Source: Lycocorax pyrrhopterus obiensis (taxonomy: Eukaryota > Chordata > Aves > Passeriformes > Paradisaeidae). Taken from it: a stretch of DNA of 64,000 bases. A program made the position numbers and the translations under genes. Position 1 is the stretch's first letter. Each line of letters begins with the position of its first letter. Shown in pieces: positions 1-12,920 of this stretch. The stretch covers positions 22,850,757-22,914,756 of the forward strand of contig JACSVZ010000002.1 of NCBI GenBank assembly GCA_014706295.1. Direction: 5' to 3'. The notes under the pieces were generated by a model. It was not told the origin of the DNA. It was given only the letters and a program-made list of their open reading frames with translations, and searched no databases.

Positions 1-730
1 TGGTTATATTGAAAAGGAAGCTTCAACAAGCAAGCAAAGTTTAACACTTGCTCTGAAGTGGAAAATGTGAAAGCTGAAAAGTCATCTGCTTTCTGTAATT
101 GTTTGTGTGCTTGGACAGTTGATTCTGAAAGGCAGGAGTAGTCTGGAAGAACTGTTAGTTGCTGTTGAAAAATTCATAGTAAATTACTCAGCAGAGCCTC
201 CGCCACTATCTCGCAGCTCTCGTCAACAGTTTGGCCTATATAAAATGTGTATAACTGCCTACATATGCATTCCTTGCCAGTCTAATGATGTAGAATTTAA
301 GCAACTCTCTTTTACTCATGCAGCAGCATGGTAGGACTGAGCATGCACCCTGATATTGTATCTGGGCTAAAGACAGGGAGCTGCTAGTTGAGGACAGATG
401 AACTTAAATCGTGCTCAGTGATTCACCTTCTTCACCTGGACTCTGTAACAAAGTCCATGCAGTGACACAGGGAGAAAGGCTGTGTAGACTCACACTTTCT
501 TTTTCATCTTGAACACAGCGACTTTAGCAGTCTGTCAGCTGAGAAGTCATAACAGTCTGCAAATTAATCTGACGTTTCATTAAAGCATGAATGTGGTAGT
601 GTTACCACTGTCTTAAGTGTGTCAGACAAAGAAGGTGCCAGAGAGTTAGTGCCTACCAGCTGTCATCTAAGTTTATTAACCTGGCACAAATCAACGGTAG
701 TTAGTCCTGTGTCCATGATTTTCTTTTATA
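1..730 (+). other. Sequence upstream of the CLDN12 coding exon
   Basis: No coding exon is recognisable here. Claudin-12 genes usually carry non-coding 5' exons upstream of one coding exon, so this is most likely the last part of the 5' intron. An open frame runs from 619 into the CLDN12 frame, but it crosses the splice acceptor at 747-749 and matches nothing known. Confidence 0.6.
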
Positions 731-749
731 TTTTTCTTTTTAATTGCAG
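731..749 (+). other. CLDN12: Splice acceptor of the CLDN12 coding exon
   Basis: A pyrimidine-rich stretch (731-745) ends in CAG at 747-749, giving an exon start at 750, 22 bases before the ATG. This fits the known arrangement, in which a spliced 5' UTR joins a single coding exon. It also argues against using the upstream in-frame ATG at 619. Confidence 0.7.
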
Positions 750-771
750 GAAACAACTTCTGTGGGCAAAT

Positions 772-1509
772 ATGGGCTGCCGGGATGTTCATGCAGCGAC
801 CGTACTGGCCTTCCTCAGTGGAACAGCCTCAGTAGCTGGACTCCTTGCAGCAGTTCTGCTTCCAAACTGGAGGCAAATGAGACTGTACACATACAACAAG
901 AATGAGAGGAATGTGACCGTTTACACTGGACTCTGGATTAAGTGTGCACGCTTTGATGGGAGTAGAGACTGTGTGATCTATGACCCACAGTGGTACACGG
1001 CTGTCGATCAGCTGGATTTGCGTGTTCTTCAGTTTGCCCTTCCTCTGAGTATGTTTACTGCTGTCTCAGCTCTGTTCCTCTGCATGATTGGCATGTGTAA
1101 CACAGCCTTTGTATCGAGCGTGCCAAACGTCAAACTGGCCAAGTGCCTGGTAAACAGTGCGGGCTGCCATCTCGTGGCCGGCCTCTTGTTCCTGCTTGCC
1201 TGCGCCATTTGTCTCACTCCGTCCATCTGGGTCATTTTTTATAACAATTATCTGAACAGAAAATATGAGCCTGTCTTTAGCTTTGACATCTCTGTATTTA
1301 TTGCCATTGCCAGTGCCGGCGGTCTGTTTTTCACTTCCATCCTGCTGTTCCTGTGGTACTGTGCATGCAAAAGCCTCCCTTCTCCTTTCTGGCAGCCCCT
1401 GTATTCCCACGCCCCCAGCATGCACAGCTATGCCTCTCAGCCCTACTCCGCACGTTCTCGCCTCTCTGCCGTAGAAATTGACATTCCTGTTGTGACACAT
1501 TCATCTTAA
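772..1509 (+). CDS. CLDN12: Claudin-12, complete single coding exon
   Basis: The product is a four-pass tight-junction family protein of 245 aa (human is 244). Seen in the sequence: TM1 at about residues 8-30; first extracellular loop with the claudin signature W33, G53-L54-W55, C58 and C67; possible N-glycosylation at N47 (NVT); TM2 at about 86-108; TM3 at about 130-156; TM4 at about 174-197; and a cytoplasmic tail ending THSS. The tail lacks the C-terminal YV PDZ-binding motif of classical claudins, as is typical of claudin-12. The internal stretches [14 protein letters not shown] and [13 protein letters not shown] are hallmarks of this member. The start at 772 has a strong context (A at -3, G at +4) and begins the conserved MGCRDVH. 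Family knowledge: claudin-12 is linked to paracellular calcium permeability. The reading frame is intact. It lies 16.7 kb upstream of the PTTG1IP-like start. Confidence 0.97.
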   Translation: MGCRDVHAATVLAFLSGTASVAGLLAAVLLPNWRQMRLYTYNKNERNVTVYTGLWIKCARFDGSRDCVIYDPQWYTAVDQLDLRVLQFALPLSMFTAVSALFLCMIGMCNTAFVSSVPNVKLAKCLVNSAGCHLVAGLLFLLACAICLTPSIWVIFYNNYLNRKYEPVFSFDISVFIAIASAGGLFFTSILLFLWYCACKSLPSPFWQPLYSHAPSMHSYASQPYSARSRLSAVEIDIPVVTHSS

Positions 1510-2135
1510 GGAGACAAAGCCTTGGAAGCCAAGTTCTTGTGCTCATTCAAGCCATGGAAATTGCAGGCTTGATTTTCTGTGCTGCCCTGCACTGAGCATA
1601 ATCCTTTGTAGGGTCAAGTTTCCTAAGGCTCAAAGCCACGGAGGCCCAAGTTCAGCAAGTCTTTTGCTGTTCTGGTCTCTTTGTTACTTCCTGATGACCT
1701 TTTCTTTTTTTTTTTCTTCTTCTTTTTTTTTTTGACACTGAGCTCACTACAGTCAAAGTTGCTGCTAATGCTGGAACAGAACACTAACAATAGTATGTAT
1801 CCATCCTTTTGCTTACTGATAGCAAAGCAGGTTTGAATCTCTTTGAAATTTGATAAGCTATTCCTAGATTCTGATCCCATTGTAGAACCCTTGCACCCAT
1901 GTATTGTCCAGATGCAGGCAATGGAACTGGGTGTAGGGGATTCACCAAGTTTCTTGCTCATCCTGACACACATATTGTGATATGTCATGTCTGAAAAGGG
2001 TGTTTGGCAGACTAATTCAGTTCTGTGCACTGGTCTTTGTTTTTCACTGTACACACAAACAGATACCTGCTTAGGAACTTCTGTAACAGAATTAGTGCCA
2101 AATTACCCTTTATTTCCAAAGTAGCTATCAGAAGG

Positions 2136-2141
2136 AATAAA
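2136..2141 (+). terminator. CLDN12: Candidate proximal poly(A) signal of CLDN12
   Basis: An AATAAA lies 627 bases after the stop codon, followed by T/G-rich sequence (TGTTGTTCTGTGCTG within 30 bases). This would give a short-UTR isoform. Confidence 0.5.
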
Positions 2142-4717
2142 ACTGATTTAACTAAGAATGTTGTTCTGTGCTGTAATAGCATTTTGTGAATTACTGGAGG
2201 CTAGAAAGTTTTTGTGAATTTTATTTCTAGTCTGTTTTTTACTAAGTTAGTAAATTCACTAGATCTATTTTGTGATTAAAACAAAAAACACTAGTATTTA
2301 AAAATTCTGGTTAGAACCTTGAATGTTTTATTTGAAGGCCTTCTTCAAAATGGATTTTCAAGTAGGATATAAAGTGTTCAGTTCTGGAGAGAAATGTCAC
2401 TTACTGCAAAAAGGATTAGGAAAATTATAAAGAATTTTAAAGACAATTAAATATTCTTTTGAAACACTGTATACAAGCTATAACAACATCTCTCTGAAAA
2501 GGGAATTATAACCCTGGGGAGAGATTTTTTAATCTAGATTTTTTTTTTAAAGTGTATATACAAGAAACAATGAGCTTGTGTGTTTTTCAGAGTTGGTCTT
2601 TATGGTTGATAGACTTTTCATGCTGTAGCTTATTTCATTACTGATTAAGACGCAACCTTTTCAGCCTTGTTCTTCAACACCTTTCAAATTCAGCTATTTT
2701 AAAATCCAGTATTTCCTCTGCTGCCACCTCATAAATGCAGAAAGTTTCCTATTCCTATTTTCCATAAGATGAGATTTTGAATTACTTGTGAGCTTCAACT
2801 TGTAGCTTTACAAGGATGAGGAAGGATTGTAAATTCCCAACCTGGAATGTCTTTAAATCACTTTTTTCCTTCTAAAATGCAGAGCAGCAGGTGAGCCCTA
2901 AGGATCAAAGCTCTTCAATATGGGCTTTGATATGACTTGAAAATCTGATGACAGTGAATCGAAGAGTGCTATAATTAAGGCAAGCATTTGATTCTCTCAG
3001 GTTTTGGTAAATTGAGATCTTATGTTTAAGATGTCATCCCAGTAAGGAAAGTTGTTTCGATTGGTGGCATTCTGGAGCTTAGTGGATATTTGCATTTCAT
3101 TAATCCCAGAATAAATTAGTTTTTCCTAAAGTCAAATCAAGTTCTTTAATTCCAGTTCCAAAAATTCATCGAAGGTCCTGAAAACCAGTTAGTTTCCTCC
3201 TCTGGGTGTTAGAAATAGAAACAAATACTGTGCTGGGCAAATCTTATTCTGTTAAAATCTGTGAAATAACAGTATATAAAGAAGGATTGTGTTTTAGCTG
3301 GTAGATCTTGGACTTCAGTGGACTGAGGGAGGAAGATGATCTCCATCATAATTCCCAGCATAGTTAGTAAAGTGACAGGCCTTTAAGACAGAGTGCTTGA
3401 TTAAACAGCGGTCTTAAGGAATTAACACTGTAGACAATAAAGAATATGTAAGAAGATATGTCTCTAAAGGCCTAAACATGAGTTTAATACTCTCTTAGAT
3501 TTACAAGGTATGAGAGTATGGAGTATCTTTTTTAATCAGATCATGACTTGCATGGGATTAGAACACGTATAATGACATGCAAGCCATTTTTTTGTTTCTT
3601 CAAAACTGAACTTTGCTTTATTGTTACTCTGATTGTCCAGCACCGTTGCTGGTTTAGCTGCCCATATCCTTGTAAGGTCAAAGCAAAGGGGCCGCTGGTT
3701 TGTGATTTAATGTCATCTTGCTTCCGCATCACTTCAGTGTCTTTTTTCTTTGTGCCTTGCTTCAGTTATGAGTTGGCCAGTAAATGTTACAGTCAGCATC
3801 TGATATGCTCTTTGAGCATGAATTTGCAAAGCATTTTGATCATTTTTGAAGGATGATGAATATGTCTCTTGGTGACTTAAAAAGGAGCTGAATTTTCAGC
3901 ATCTCCAGAACAAGAATGACAACCTGGCAAACTGTTGCTTTCTACAAGAATATAAGTTTAGCCAGTGTTGTTTTCTGTGCACTTTAATGGCAGATGTCTC
4001 TGACAGCTCTTTTGTATTCTGACTTTGATTTTTATGCACAGAACTTTTAATTAGTATTTGCTGCTGCCTAAGCTGATAACTTGTTGCTTTGAAAACTGTC
4101 TTTCCAAAAGTCAGAGATGAATGAATTACGAAAAGCGGGGCTCCAGAAGATAATGGATTCCAGCGTAGGTTTTAGTTAGCAAAAAGACTGTTGAATCATG
4201 TTCTATCACCGAAGCACGGCTGGTTTCCTTTCATCAATGCTGTTAATGTGTTTCTGCTGGATCCTAAGTGAAATTACTTGGAAGTGCTCTGCTGTATTTC
4301 CTTTGTTACAGAAAGAGATGGCCAACCTGTGACACTTGAGCTGAGTGCCACTCCAACTTTTTTTTTTTTGCTAAGGTTGCCATCATGCCCAGCACCAGGG
4401 CTGGGGAGTGACTGGCCTCCCTGGATTTGGAGAGAACACATGTATCCTGCAGGTGTGTCTGCCTGGGAAGAGCCTCTGGGGAGCAGTTAGCACCCCTGCC
4501 TCTGACCAGCTGCACCTTCCTGGGCACTGCTGTATGCAGGACAAGCACTTGGGGTCTTGAACAGAAAGATTTTAATTTGTAGCTTGTGCAGTCAAATGTT
4601 GGGTGCTCTGGGATTACAGGAACCTGTATTTTTTCTAGTAGTTCCCGTCCAACTTCTTTAAATTGTGTTTACTTAAGTGTTGGTTCTTTTTATGTGAAAC
4701 AGAAGATATGTATTTTT

Positions 4718-4723
4718 AATAAA
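4718..4723 (+). terminator. CLDN12: Candidate distal poly(A) signal of CLDN12
   Basis: An AATAAA is followed within 20-50 bases by a T/G-rich downstream element (TTTTGATTGATTTTTGTGG). It would give a 3' UTR of about 3.2 kb. Confidence 0.5.
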
Positions 4724-6448
4724 AGAGTCTCATTCAGATGCAGTTTATTTTGATTGATTTTTGTGGAAAGCAGTAGCTACTAGAATATGGAAGACTTAAC
4801 CTTTCAGTGTTGATCATCAGACCATTTCAGATGCCTTAACAGGTTTAAAATGTGTATACTGCATTTTAGCTGCCTCATTTTATAGGACTCCTGCTTTGAG
4901 CGAAACAAAATAATTTTTAAAAGCATCACAAAACCCTAAACCAACCCTTCTGAAAAGGGAGGATAAGCCATCCTCCTGCCCTCCCCTCTGCTGTGCAGGA
5001 TGTGCTGTCAGCTGGAGAATATGCTGCCTGCTGACCTGTGAAAGTCATTTGGGCATCCTAGGGACTTGTGGCAGTCCGGAAGGATGGTGGTGGTTCTTGA
5101 TGCTTCACTTCTGTTGTGTGCTGCTCCTGGCTACTACAGCTCAGCAGCATTATGGTGACTCAGTACTGAGCCTTTCCCCATTTTTAAGGGGTGAAATACA
5201 AAAACCCTTTGAGTGTTAAAAATGTTGATATCATAGTTCAAGTTCACAAAACCTGAATTATTTTGCAGAATAGAGTGCGACTTGCTGGTAATTCCTTGGG
5301 ATTTCTAGTCTTCTCAACCGGCATTCTAGGAGATTGGGTTTTTATCTGTTTTGGGAAATAGTTTGTATGAGAACTATTCTTGTGGAGTAGGCACACAAGT
5401 AGTAAAAAGCAGTTGTCAGTACCACAACTCATTTGAGGGGGTGGAAAGATGATTTTTTAATCTCTGCTTCAGTGGATTCATTTCTTCCTTTGCTGTCACT
5501 TTCAGACAGGCCTCCTGTCTCTATGAGCTGGTATAAACCTAGGGGCTGGTTGGATGTTGACATAAGTACTGGGATGCAGAAAACTCTGTTTCTCCCAAAA
5601 TGTGGGAGTGGCTAAATTTTTTCATATCAAAATTCCTAAAAAACGACCCCACCTATTTGTGCTCATCGGAAACTAATATCTTGGCAGTTTTTGCCTTGTT
5701 TTATTTCACAGGACTTGAGTTCACATGTGTGGTTCATCAGGTGTGTAATCTTACTTATCCCTTCATATATCTACTGAGCAGTGGTGCACCTCAGAAGTAC
5801 CATAAGCTTTCCTGTAAGTTTTTTGTTCCACTGCTGCATCAGTATTCATCAAGAGGGACATACAGAGACCTCATCAGAGGGTAAGAGGTATTTACAGCTT
5901 TCAAAACTGCTTTTTGTCCATGTTCCAAAGAGTTAATTTGGTTACTCAGGTATTAGACTGCTCGGTATGGGGGCCTTGTCTTCTGGGTGTGGCAGCTGCA
6001 AGGAGATGTAAAGGCTGAGAACAGGGCAGTAGAAATTACAGTGAGCTGTATAGGGTACAAGTGATTGACTGTTTTGAGGAGAGAGACCAGACAGCTGGAC
6101 TTCCAAGAGCAGGGTTGTTGTCCTAGGTTCTGTTCTAACAAAGAGAAAAATACGTAATTAAAGCTCTAAGTATTTGAATAAGCTTTACTCGACATCCAAG
6201 ACTCCCAGAAGAATATAAGCAAGCTTTGAAAACACAGCGTGCAGGTACTGCCCAGGCAGTATGTGTCCTTGGGGACCACAGACGTTAACCCAAGTGCTCA
6301 GTACCACTTCCTAGCTCTATGCCATGCCAGAAGCTGCTGTGTAGCCATCACTGCCAAGGCTGACATTTCAGCACCAAAGCCTGGAGTTCTCCAGTCTCTC
6401 TGTGATCTTATCACCCCATTTTACACCCCTTCCACCAGTCAGAGGGTC
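4724..6448. other. Intergenic, nothing recognised
   Basis: Unique-looking sequence with only short random open frames. I see no coding exon, RNA gene or identifiable repeat. Confidence 0.5.
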
Positions 6449-7477
6449 TGTAACCATTGTTTTAGGAGGTCTCCTTTTGGTTTTTTTCTCTAAAGGAATT
6501 TTCCCCCATATGTGTTGCTAGGAGACAATAACGACTGAATACTTAAGAGAGACAAAAGACCTGGCCGCAGCTCGGGGGAGGGGTCCAGCTGACTACTCTC
6601 TTTTACCTGGGGTTTTCTCGTGTAGGGCAGAGATGCCAGGAGATTTGGACTGGGAAAACTGGGTTGGGGGGAGTCCCTGGCTATCTTGTTCTCTCGGCGT
6701 TCGGAGGGGAGAGAAGCTGCAGTCGCTGTGGGGAGAATTCATCACCACTGCAGGGTTCTGCCTTCTGCTGCCTCTCTTCTACCGTGAGTGGAGCGGCCGT
6801 TTCCCTGGGACCCTGTTTAACACCCTACCTCACTTAAAGAGGGACTTTCTCACCGTCTGCTTGGGTGCCTCAAAGGAAAAACCCCTGGATGCCGGGCCCG
6901 TTTTTCCCTGCCCTGCTGGGAGCCAGGCCGCCGCTGCCCTGCCCCCGCCGTTCCTTTGCCGCTGCCCCGAGGCTTCGCTACACTGCAGCTCCGTACCCCC
7001 TGCCTGCCGAGGTGTTCCGGGGATCCCGCTGCAGCTCCGGGGTTTGATACATCTCGTCTGCCACCTGGGATTTTGTGCTCACTCCTGCCGTTCCAGTTTG
7101 CTGCTCCCGCGGGTCCTGTTGGGGCACGGGATCAGCCGCCCGGAGGGTTTGTGAAGCTTTTCGTCCATCCCTTCCCGGGACCCCGAGCCGCCCCTGCCAG
7201 CTGTGACTGGAACTGCACCAACGGGGAAAGGGCCTGACAGCCGAGAGAGGCTGGCACTGGGTTTGTGGTTCTGTTTGCTGTTACTGCCATAGTAATTGTT
7301 GTTTGTTTGCCTTGTTATATATACTAGTAAAGAACTGCTATTCCTATTCTCATATCTTTGCCTAAAAGCCCCGTTAATTTCAAAATTGTAATAATTCGGA
7401 GGGAAGGAGGTTACACTTTCCATTCCAAGGGAGGCTCCTGCCTTCCTTAGCAGACACCTGTCTTTCAAACCAAGACA
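6449..7477 (+). mobile_element. Avian endogenous-retrovirus LTR, about 1 kb, probably solo
   Basis: The sequence matches from memory a widespread avian LTR. It has an AT-rich left part, then a GC-rich core at 6640-7240 with CGGAGGGGAGAGAAG and GCCGCCCGGAGGG, then the segment at about 7320-7340 (ACTAGTAAAGAACTG). The right end runs through TAATAATTCGGAGGGA and AGACACCTGTCTTTC to CAAGACA at 7477. The right edge is fairly secure. The left edge is approximate: TG occurs at 6449 and 6458 and I found no convincing target-site duplication. No primer-binding site or gag/pol frame follows, so it looks like a solo LTR. Its GC-rich core can be mistaken for a CpG-island promoter, and it holds a spurious 173-codon frame at 6633-7154. 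Confidence 0.75.
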
Positions 7478-10400
7478 CATTGATACTGTGCTAGTTTTCT
7501 TGCCAAAGCCACAACATATTTATAAGCAAATGTGTACGATCATTTACAAATTCACGTTGGAGTTTAAATAAATAACTAGCAGTTATGTCAAAAATAAGTT
7601 GTTTCCTAAAACAGGTCCTGGATCTATCTTAAGTTACTGCAGACACTTTGTGACCTGCTATTCAAGAGGCTTCAGCATGTGATTTTTTTGATGGGCTTAA
7701 GCAGATGTAAATATAGTCTGCTACCAGAAGATGAAATCATGTCTTATTGCTCTTTTGCTATTTATCTTCTCTGCTTATTTAGTTTTCAGCCCCCCAGGTG
7801 GCTAATCTGCTCTGCCTTCTGGTCACAAGCTCTGCTGCCAACACAAAGGAGGCAGTGGGAGTATGTGAGTGGAAGAAGGGCAAGATGGCAGTCTTAGGTT
7901 GATTCTTCATGAAGCCTTACTTTGATACCTTTGTTTTCTCACTTAGTGAGCAATTTGCATAAGATTCTGTTACTCTGAAAATTTTTTAAGGTGGTTTGTG
8001 TTTATTAATTGTAGAAGTTGAAAAATGCTGCATTTGGAGAAAAAACATTGAACATTTATTAGCAAGGCAAAAAAAATCATGTTTCAAAACATTTCAAAGT
8101 TTATTCCTTTGTTCCTTTCGTTTCATCCTAATTCATTCAGAAAAACAGTATGGCAAGAAAAAAAGGTAGTGAAACACAAAAAGGAGTTGGCTTCTATTGA
8201 ATTTGAAGATCACACTGCTTTAGACTATGTATGCAGAAACTGAATGATATTAATAAGGAAAAGAGCTAATTTAAAAGTAGATTAATAGTGCCAGATAGTA
8301 AGGTATTTACATTAGCTTATAGGTTAGATGTGAATGGTTTAGTGTTATCTATAGAGACTCAGCACCATGGATTACTATTATTTCACTGTTTTGACTCTAA
8401 TCAAGTCAGCAACAATGAAATGCTCAGGTTCTTTCTACTGTTGTGCTAAGGTGTTCTATAGACAGGTTGAATTTCCTGGCAAAATACCATCTCGGGAAGC
8501 AGTTGACAAGGAATTGCATTCTCACAAAATGGGCTTAGTGGAGGGCATGTTTTTTACAGCACAGCTTCAGATAAGTCAGACTGCACAAATGTAGATGCCT
8601 TCTGTCGCTGCCTATTCTGCTTGATTCAATTACACATCTCCTGGGGAAGGCCTTGAGAATACAAGCCCAGTCATCAAAAAAACATACTCACCTTTCTGCT
8701 CTTTGTTAGGCTTGTGGTGGGGGCACCTTCATGTTACCTGCAACTCTGACCAAATGCTGTTGACTTCCACAGCTGCAGAGGGGAGGACATTTCCCCTGCA
8801 AATACTTGGGAGAGTCAGCTGAACAACTGGGAAAGAGCTGGCTGCAAGCTTGGTGGCACACTGGGGCACTGGCAGCCACAACATGAGGTTTCTGGTACTG
8901 TGGCTTAGCTGAGATGCTGGTGGGTCTTTCAGCAGTTCTTGTGTCAGCTGTTACGGAGTTCATCGTTCATTAAGCCGCAGCAGTCCCAGTTAGTTTGCAT
9001 GTACACTTTCAAACGCTGTGTGGCTGCACCTTAATTAGGCAAGGAGTTATGAGAACCCTGAGAACCACTAATCTCGGCAGCTGATGCCTGCATGCCTCAC
9101 TTGAGAAGTCCTCTGGGAGCTGTAATTCTCTCAGGCTCTCAGCACTAATCTACTTAGAACTGCTATAGAACATCTTGAACACTTGGCAGAACAGAATTTG
9201 CTCAGAGTGAATTTCACTACTCACGGTAAGATTCGAACACATCACAAGGACTTTTTTGGTTTGAAACACGGTAAAGGAACTCAAAATGGTCTTACTAGAC
9301 AGATAATGTGAAAACAACATGATTTGATGACATATGCCTCTGAGCTTCTTGTGTGTGCATACAAAAGTACTAAAATCCTGCAGCTTTTGTTTGACTCTCC
9401 AGTCAGCCAAGTAAATCACCATTTCTACAAATGTTGATTGATGAAGAAAGGTTGCCTTTGACAGTTTCTGTCCCTAGAAAATTGTCCTTTTCTTCTAGGA
9501 GCCTTTATGTACATCATAACTGTCTTTGTTTCATGGACAGCTTCATTCCCTAAAGAATTCCAGGATCCTTCTCCTGCTTTCCTAGCATGGGCAAGAGTCA
9601 ATTCTCTGGGTCCAGAAGTTCACAGCAGCCCTCCAGGAACCATTTTTTACAAGACAGTATCTCAGGTGACATCTCATTATTTTTTCAGGGCACAAGAGAT
9701 GGCATAAGGAGATGTAGAAGCTTCTGTATGGTCTGTCATTGATAACACAATCCTAGATTTGCTTCAATATTATTTTAAGTTAGCAAACTAAAATTGATCA
9801 TGTTTCCTGCGTTGGTTCTGGAAAATATTTTTCTTACAGCTATTTTTACAATGTTTTGCATTTCATTTTGATATTAGCCTCACTGTAATACTTAAACACA
9901 TTTTCTTGGGTTTATTTCTGGCCCTGCTGTCACATCTTTCTCCTAACAGGAATAAACACAAGTTCCTAATGGCAGAGAGCTATTAATTTGATTTCTTGAG
10001 CTCTTAAAAGTTTCTTCCATGGCTTTAAATTATTATTATATTTCCTGAAAATATTGTCTGTATCCAACCACTGTGCCTATTGTGTCTTATTTCACTTGTC
10101 CAAAGTGCACAACTCTGTCTGGACATCAGAAGGGAGAATGTAGAAGGCAGGATTTCCTTTTCCATTGGCACAGGCATGGAGGAAAATATCAGAAGTTTGG
10201 ACTTCTTGAAGTTTGGACTTTAATTTGGATTTAAATTGAAAATCCCCACTCAGTATATGATTCATCTATAAACAAGTCTGTCACCCACTGTCTAGAAAGG
10301 AATTATCTGTAAATCAAAATAAGGATTTGATCACAGTTGTGTTGAAAACGTCTGGGATGTAAAGGCAGACATTTGTAAACTCCCAGATTACCAACATCAC

Positions 10401-12691
10401 AGTTCAGTAGCACAAGCAAGGAGATTTGGACAGGATGCTGTGTTCACAGGAACATTTGTAAAGCTACTACTTTCTAAAACAGTAGTTCTCTGCTTTGGCT
10501 AATACAGGTGAGTCTATAGCGTGAAACTAAGCAGGGTAATCAACTGTATCTTCTCTGTATCTTAATTTCTTCAAAGGAGCAAGATATAAGCACTTGCTAC
10601 AGTCAAAATTCCAGATGAGGTAATTTGGGGATGTGTGCTGGAATGATACATTCCCATTTTTAAGTATGGCTGGGAATTTTGTATTGCATATGAAGGGATT
10701 AATTTTCTGTGATGGTGTAGAACTGGTATTGCACAAAATTCCTGGACAATAATTAGATACAGATACTATTTCTTTGGTCTGAACTAAAGTGATGGGGAGA
10801 GGAAGATAGACCAAAGCTACAGCAGGATGTTTTGGTATTAAGATTCTTGAATTACTTAAGTTGATCCAAGAAGCAAATTATATTAGCATTTCACATTGAA
10901 AATAATCAGAACAGAGATATATGAGATCTCAGTACTACAGTTTTTGCATAGTTATATGGCATTCTGAACCAAATCCAAGTCTGCAGCAGGGGAAAGAAAA
11001 GTGAAGTGCTGACAAGCCAGGAAATACACAGTATTAAGGAAAAGATCTGATGTCCAACTGAAACAGTCTGGTAACTCATATGATATAGATTGTGAAATGC
11101 CAAGAGAAAATCTGGTCCCCTAACAGTTTAGAAAATGGACTAAATAAGAGCAGCTGCGTGGGTAAATAATTACCCCATTCTTTGGCATTAAAATGTTAGC
11201 TGATTTTTACCAGTTTTTGATAACAGAAGTCTTTCAGATGTTAGATAAGTCCCAGGAAATAACAACCAAGGGATATTATCTGTCAGTTTGTTAAACCAAT
11301 AGCTTAAATCAAGTGGACTTAGTAATTTCTGGAATGCAACAGAACCCTTCTTTTGTCGGGCTGTTTTGTGACTCTCCAGTTTACCTTACCCCGAGTGACT
11401 GTAGCGCTACAATGTCTCTCTTGCCCAGCTATGACTGAGGGAAGACTTAATACAGCAAAGCCAATGATAAATACAAAACATGCAATTAAGTATCATTACA
11501 TTAACTCATTGTGGGGAAAAGAGCAGAATCCTGGAAACAGATTTCTCTAGAGAGCAACAGCAATTTAAACCAGCATGGTCTGTGTGGCATTATAGCCATG
11601 TTCCCAGGGAAAGCCTGTGCTCAGTTAAACCTCAAGACAGATCCACAGGAAATCACGAGCTGCCTATCTTATTTCACAGCTGGATGGACGCTGATCTGCA
11701 AGGTTTTCAATTACAGAGGCGCTGTGGCAAGAGCTGTGATATTTAAGTTTAGTATGAGACATATGGATGAAAGTCAAGCTGTCCTTTAGTTGTAATTGTG
11801 GTGTAGCTGGGTCTTAGGGGTGTCCCTGTGTGCACACTCAGTGCCCCTAACTCATTACCTCCCTGGGTGCTCCAGGAACTCCTCAGCTAGTCCCTGCACA
11901 GAAGAGACACTCAACTGAGCAAAGGCAAGGTGACAGACTTGGCTCCTCCCCACCTCCACAATAAAAGGATCTGACTATTGCAAGAGATCTTCAGGTGAGA
12001 AATTCAGACAGTCTTGAGGGTTCCTCCCAAGCAGCTCCTGCTGGTTCCAAGACAAATTTCTACACCTAAATTTGTCCCATAAGCTCCTGGGTGAAGGGTC
12101 TGGTCCTTTCAGAGCCTCCTGGTGGTTCTCGCTGCAGAACTGATGGGATTGCATGCAGGTAGGATGCATGTAAATTGTAGAAACTGTTCTTGTAAATGCA
12201 GACATGGTCACACAGGGCAGTCTTTTTGCACACAGTTAATACAGCAAGATGTTTTAGTTTAAAATACTCTACAACAATGGATAATGCTGAAGCAGTCACA
12301 GGATCAGGAGCCAGCTGGCAAGTGAGAATTGAGCAGAGAAGCAGTTAAGGGAGTCTCCCCATATCCAGCAACTCTTGTTGCTACCCAGACTGCAACCAAC
12401 TGGCCTGCTTGGGAGATCTCAGGAATACCCTATGCCAAGGCCCCAGACACTATTTTTCTTGAACACTCTATCCATTTTTTATGCAACACTGCTCAGCCAA
12501 AAACGAAATCAGTCCTGCCATTGAAGAAACCATGCTTTTAACAATTAGTCTTTGTCTCAACATGTCCAAAGTTTTTCAAAATAAATTATTTAGCCCTGCT
12601 AGGAGTGATCAGTTTGGTACATGATATATTAGAAAATTCATTACTCTCTCTTGTTTGAAATATTAGAAAGACTAAATGTTAACAGCTGTTT

Positions 12692-12721
12692 ATGCACTGC
12701 CAGATTTGACTGGCAGTGCAT
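12692..12721. repeat. Perfect 12-bp inverted repeat, 6-base loop
   Basis: ATGCACTGCCAG at 12692-12703 is followed by the loop ATTTGA and then CTGGCAGTGCAT at 12710-12721. Pairing stops abruptly at both outer ends, so the stem is too short for a microRNA precursor. Confidence 0.9.
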
Positions 12722-12899
12722 TTTGATTTGAAATACAAGTTTTGAAGCACTTGGCTTGTCATTTTGGTCACAGTAGTGTTACAATAAATCTAACTAATAA
12801 TAGACTATAATTCAATTCGACTGAAATTCAGTACTATTAACCATTCTGAAGAACAGTGCACATAATTGTCAACTATTCCTTTTCAAAAAAAACCTCCAC

Positions 12900-12920
12900 A
12901 TGTAACAGGAGCTGTTACAT
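12900..12920. repeat. Perfect 9-bp inverted repeat, 3-base loop
   Basis: ATGTAACAG at 12900-12908, loop GAG, then CTGTTACAT at 12912-12920. It lies 180 bases after the 12-bp hairpin. No function is evident. Confidence 0.9.

Larger units (their letters stand above)
1510..4723 (+). other. CLDN12: Probable CLDN12 3' UTR
   Basis: About 3.2 kb of AT-rich non-coding sequence follows the stop codon, with no splice pattern or new gene. It includes a T-rich tract at about 1702-1733. Three AATAAA hexamers occur, at 2136, 3110 and 4718. The last is followed by a T/G-rich stretch and is the best distal cleavage signal. A long 3' UTR is expected for CLDN12, but the true end cannot be fixed from sequence. 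Confidence 0.55.

Noticed and set aside
619..771. 51-codon upstream extension of the CLDN12 frame
   Set aside because: It crosses a good splice acceptor at 747-749, and claudin-12 homology starts exactly at the ATG at 772.
6633..7154. 173-codon plus-strand frame
   Set aside because: It lies inside the GC-rich core of an avian LTR; no protein family resemblance.
11800..12210. Possible further LTR around an AATAAAAGG motif at about 11960
   Set aside because: I could not find LTR ends, a target duplication or wording from a known family; one hexamer is not enough.
12692..12721. microRNA precursor
   Set aside because: Only 12 bp pair; sequence outside the stem does not continue the duplex, so no 60-80 base precursor forms.
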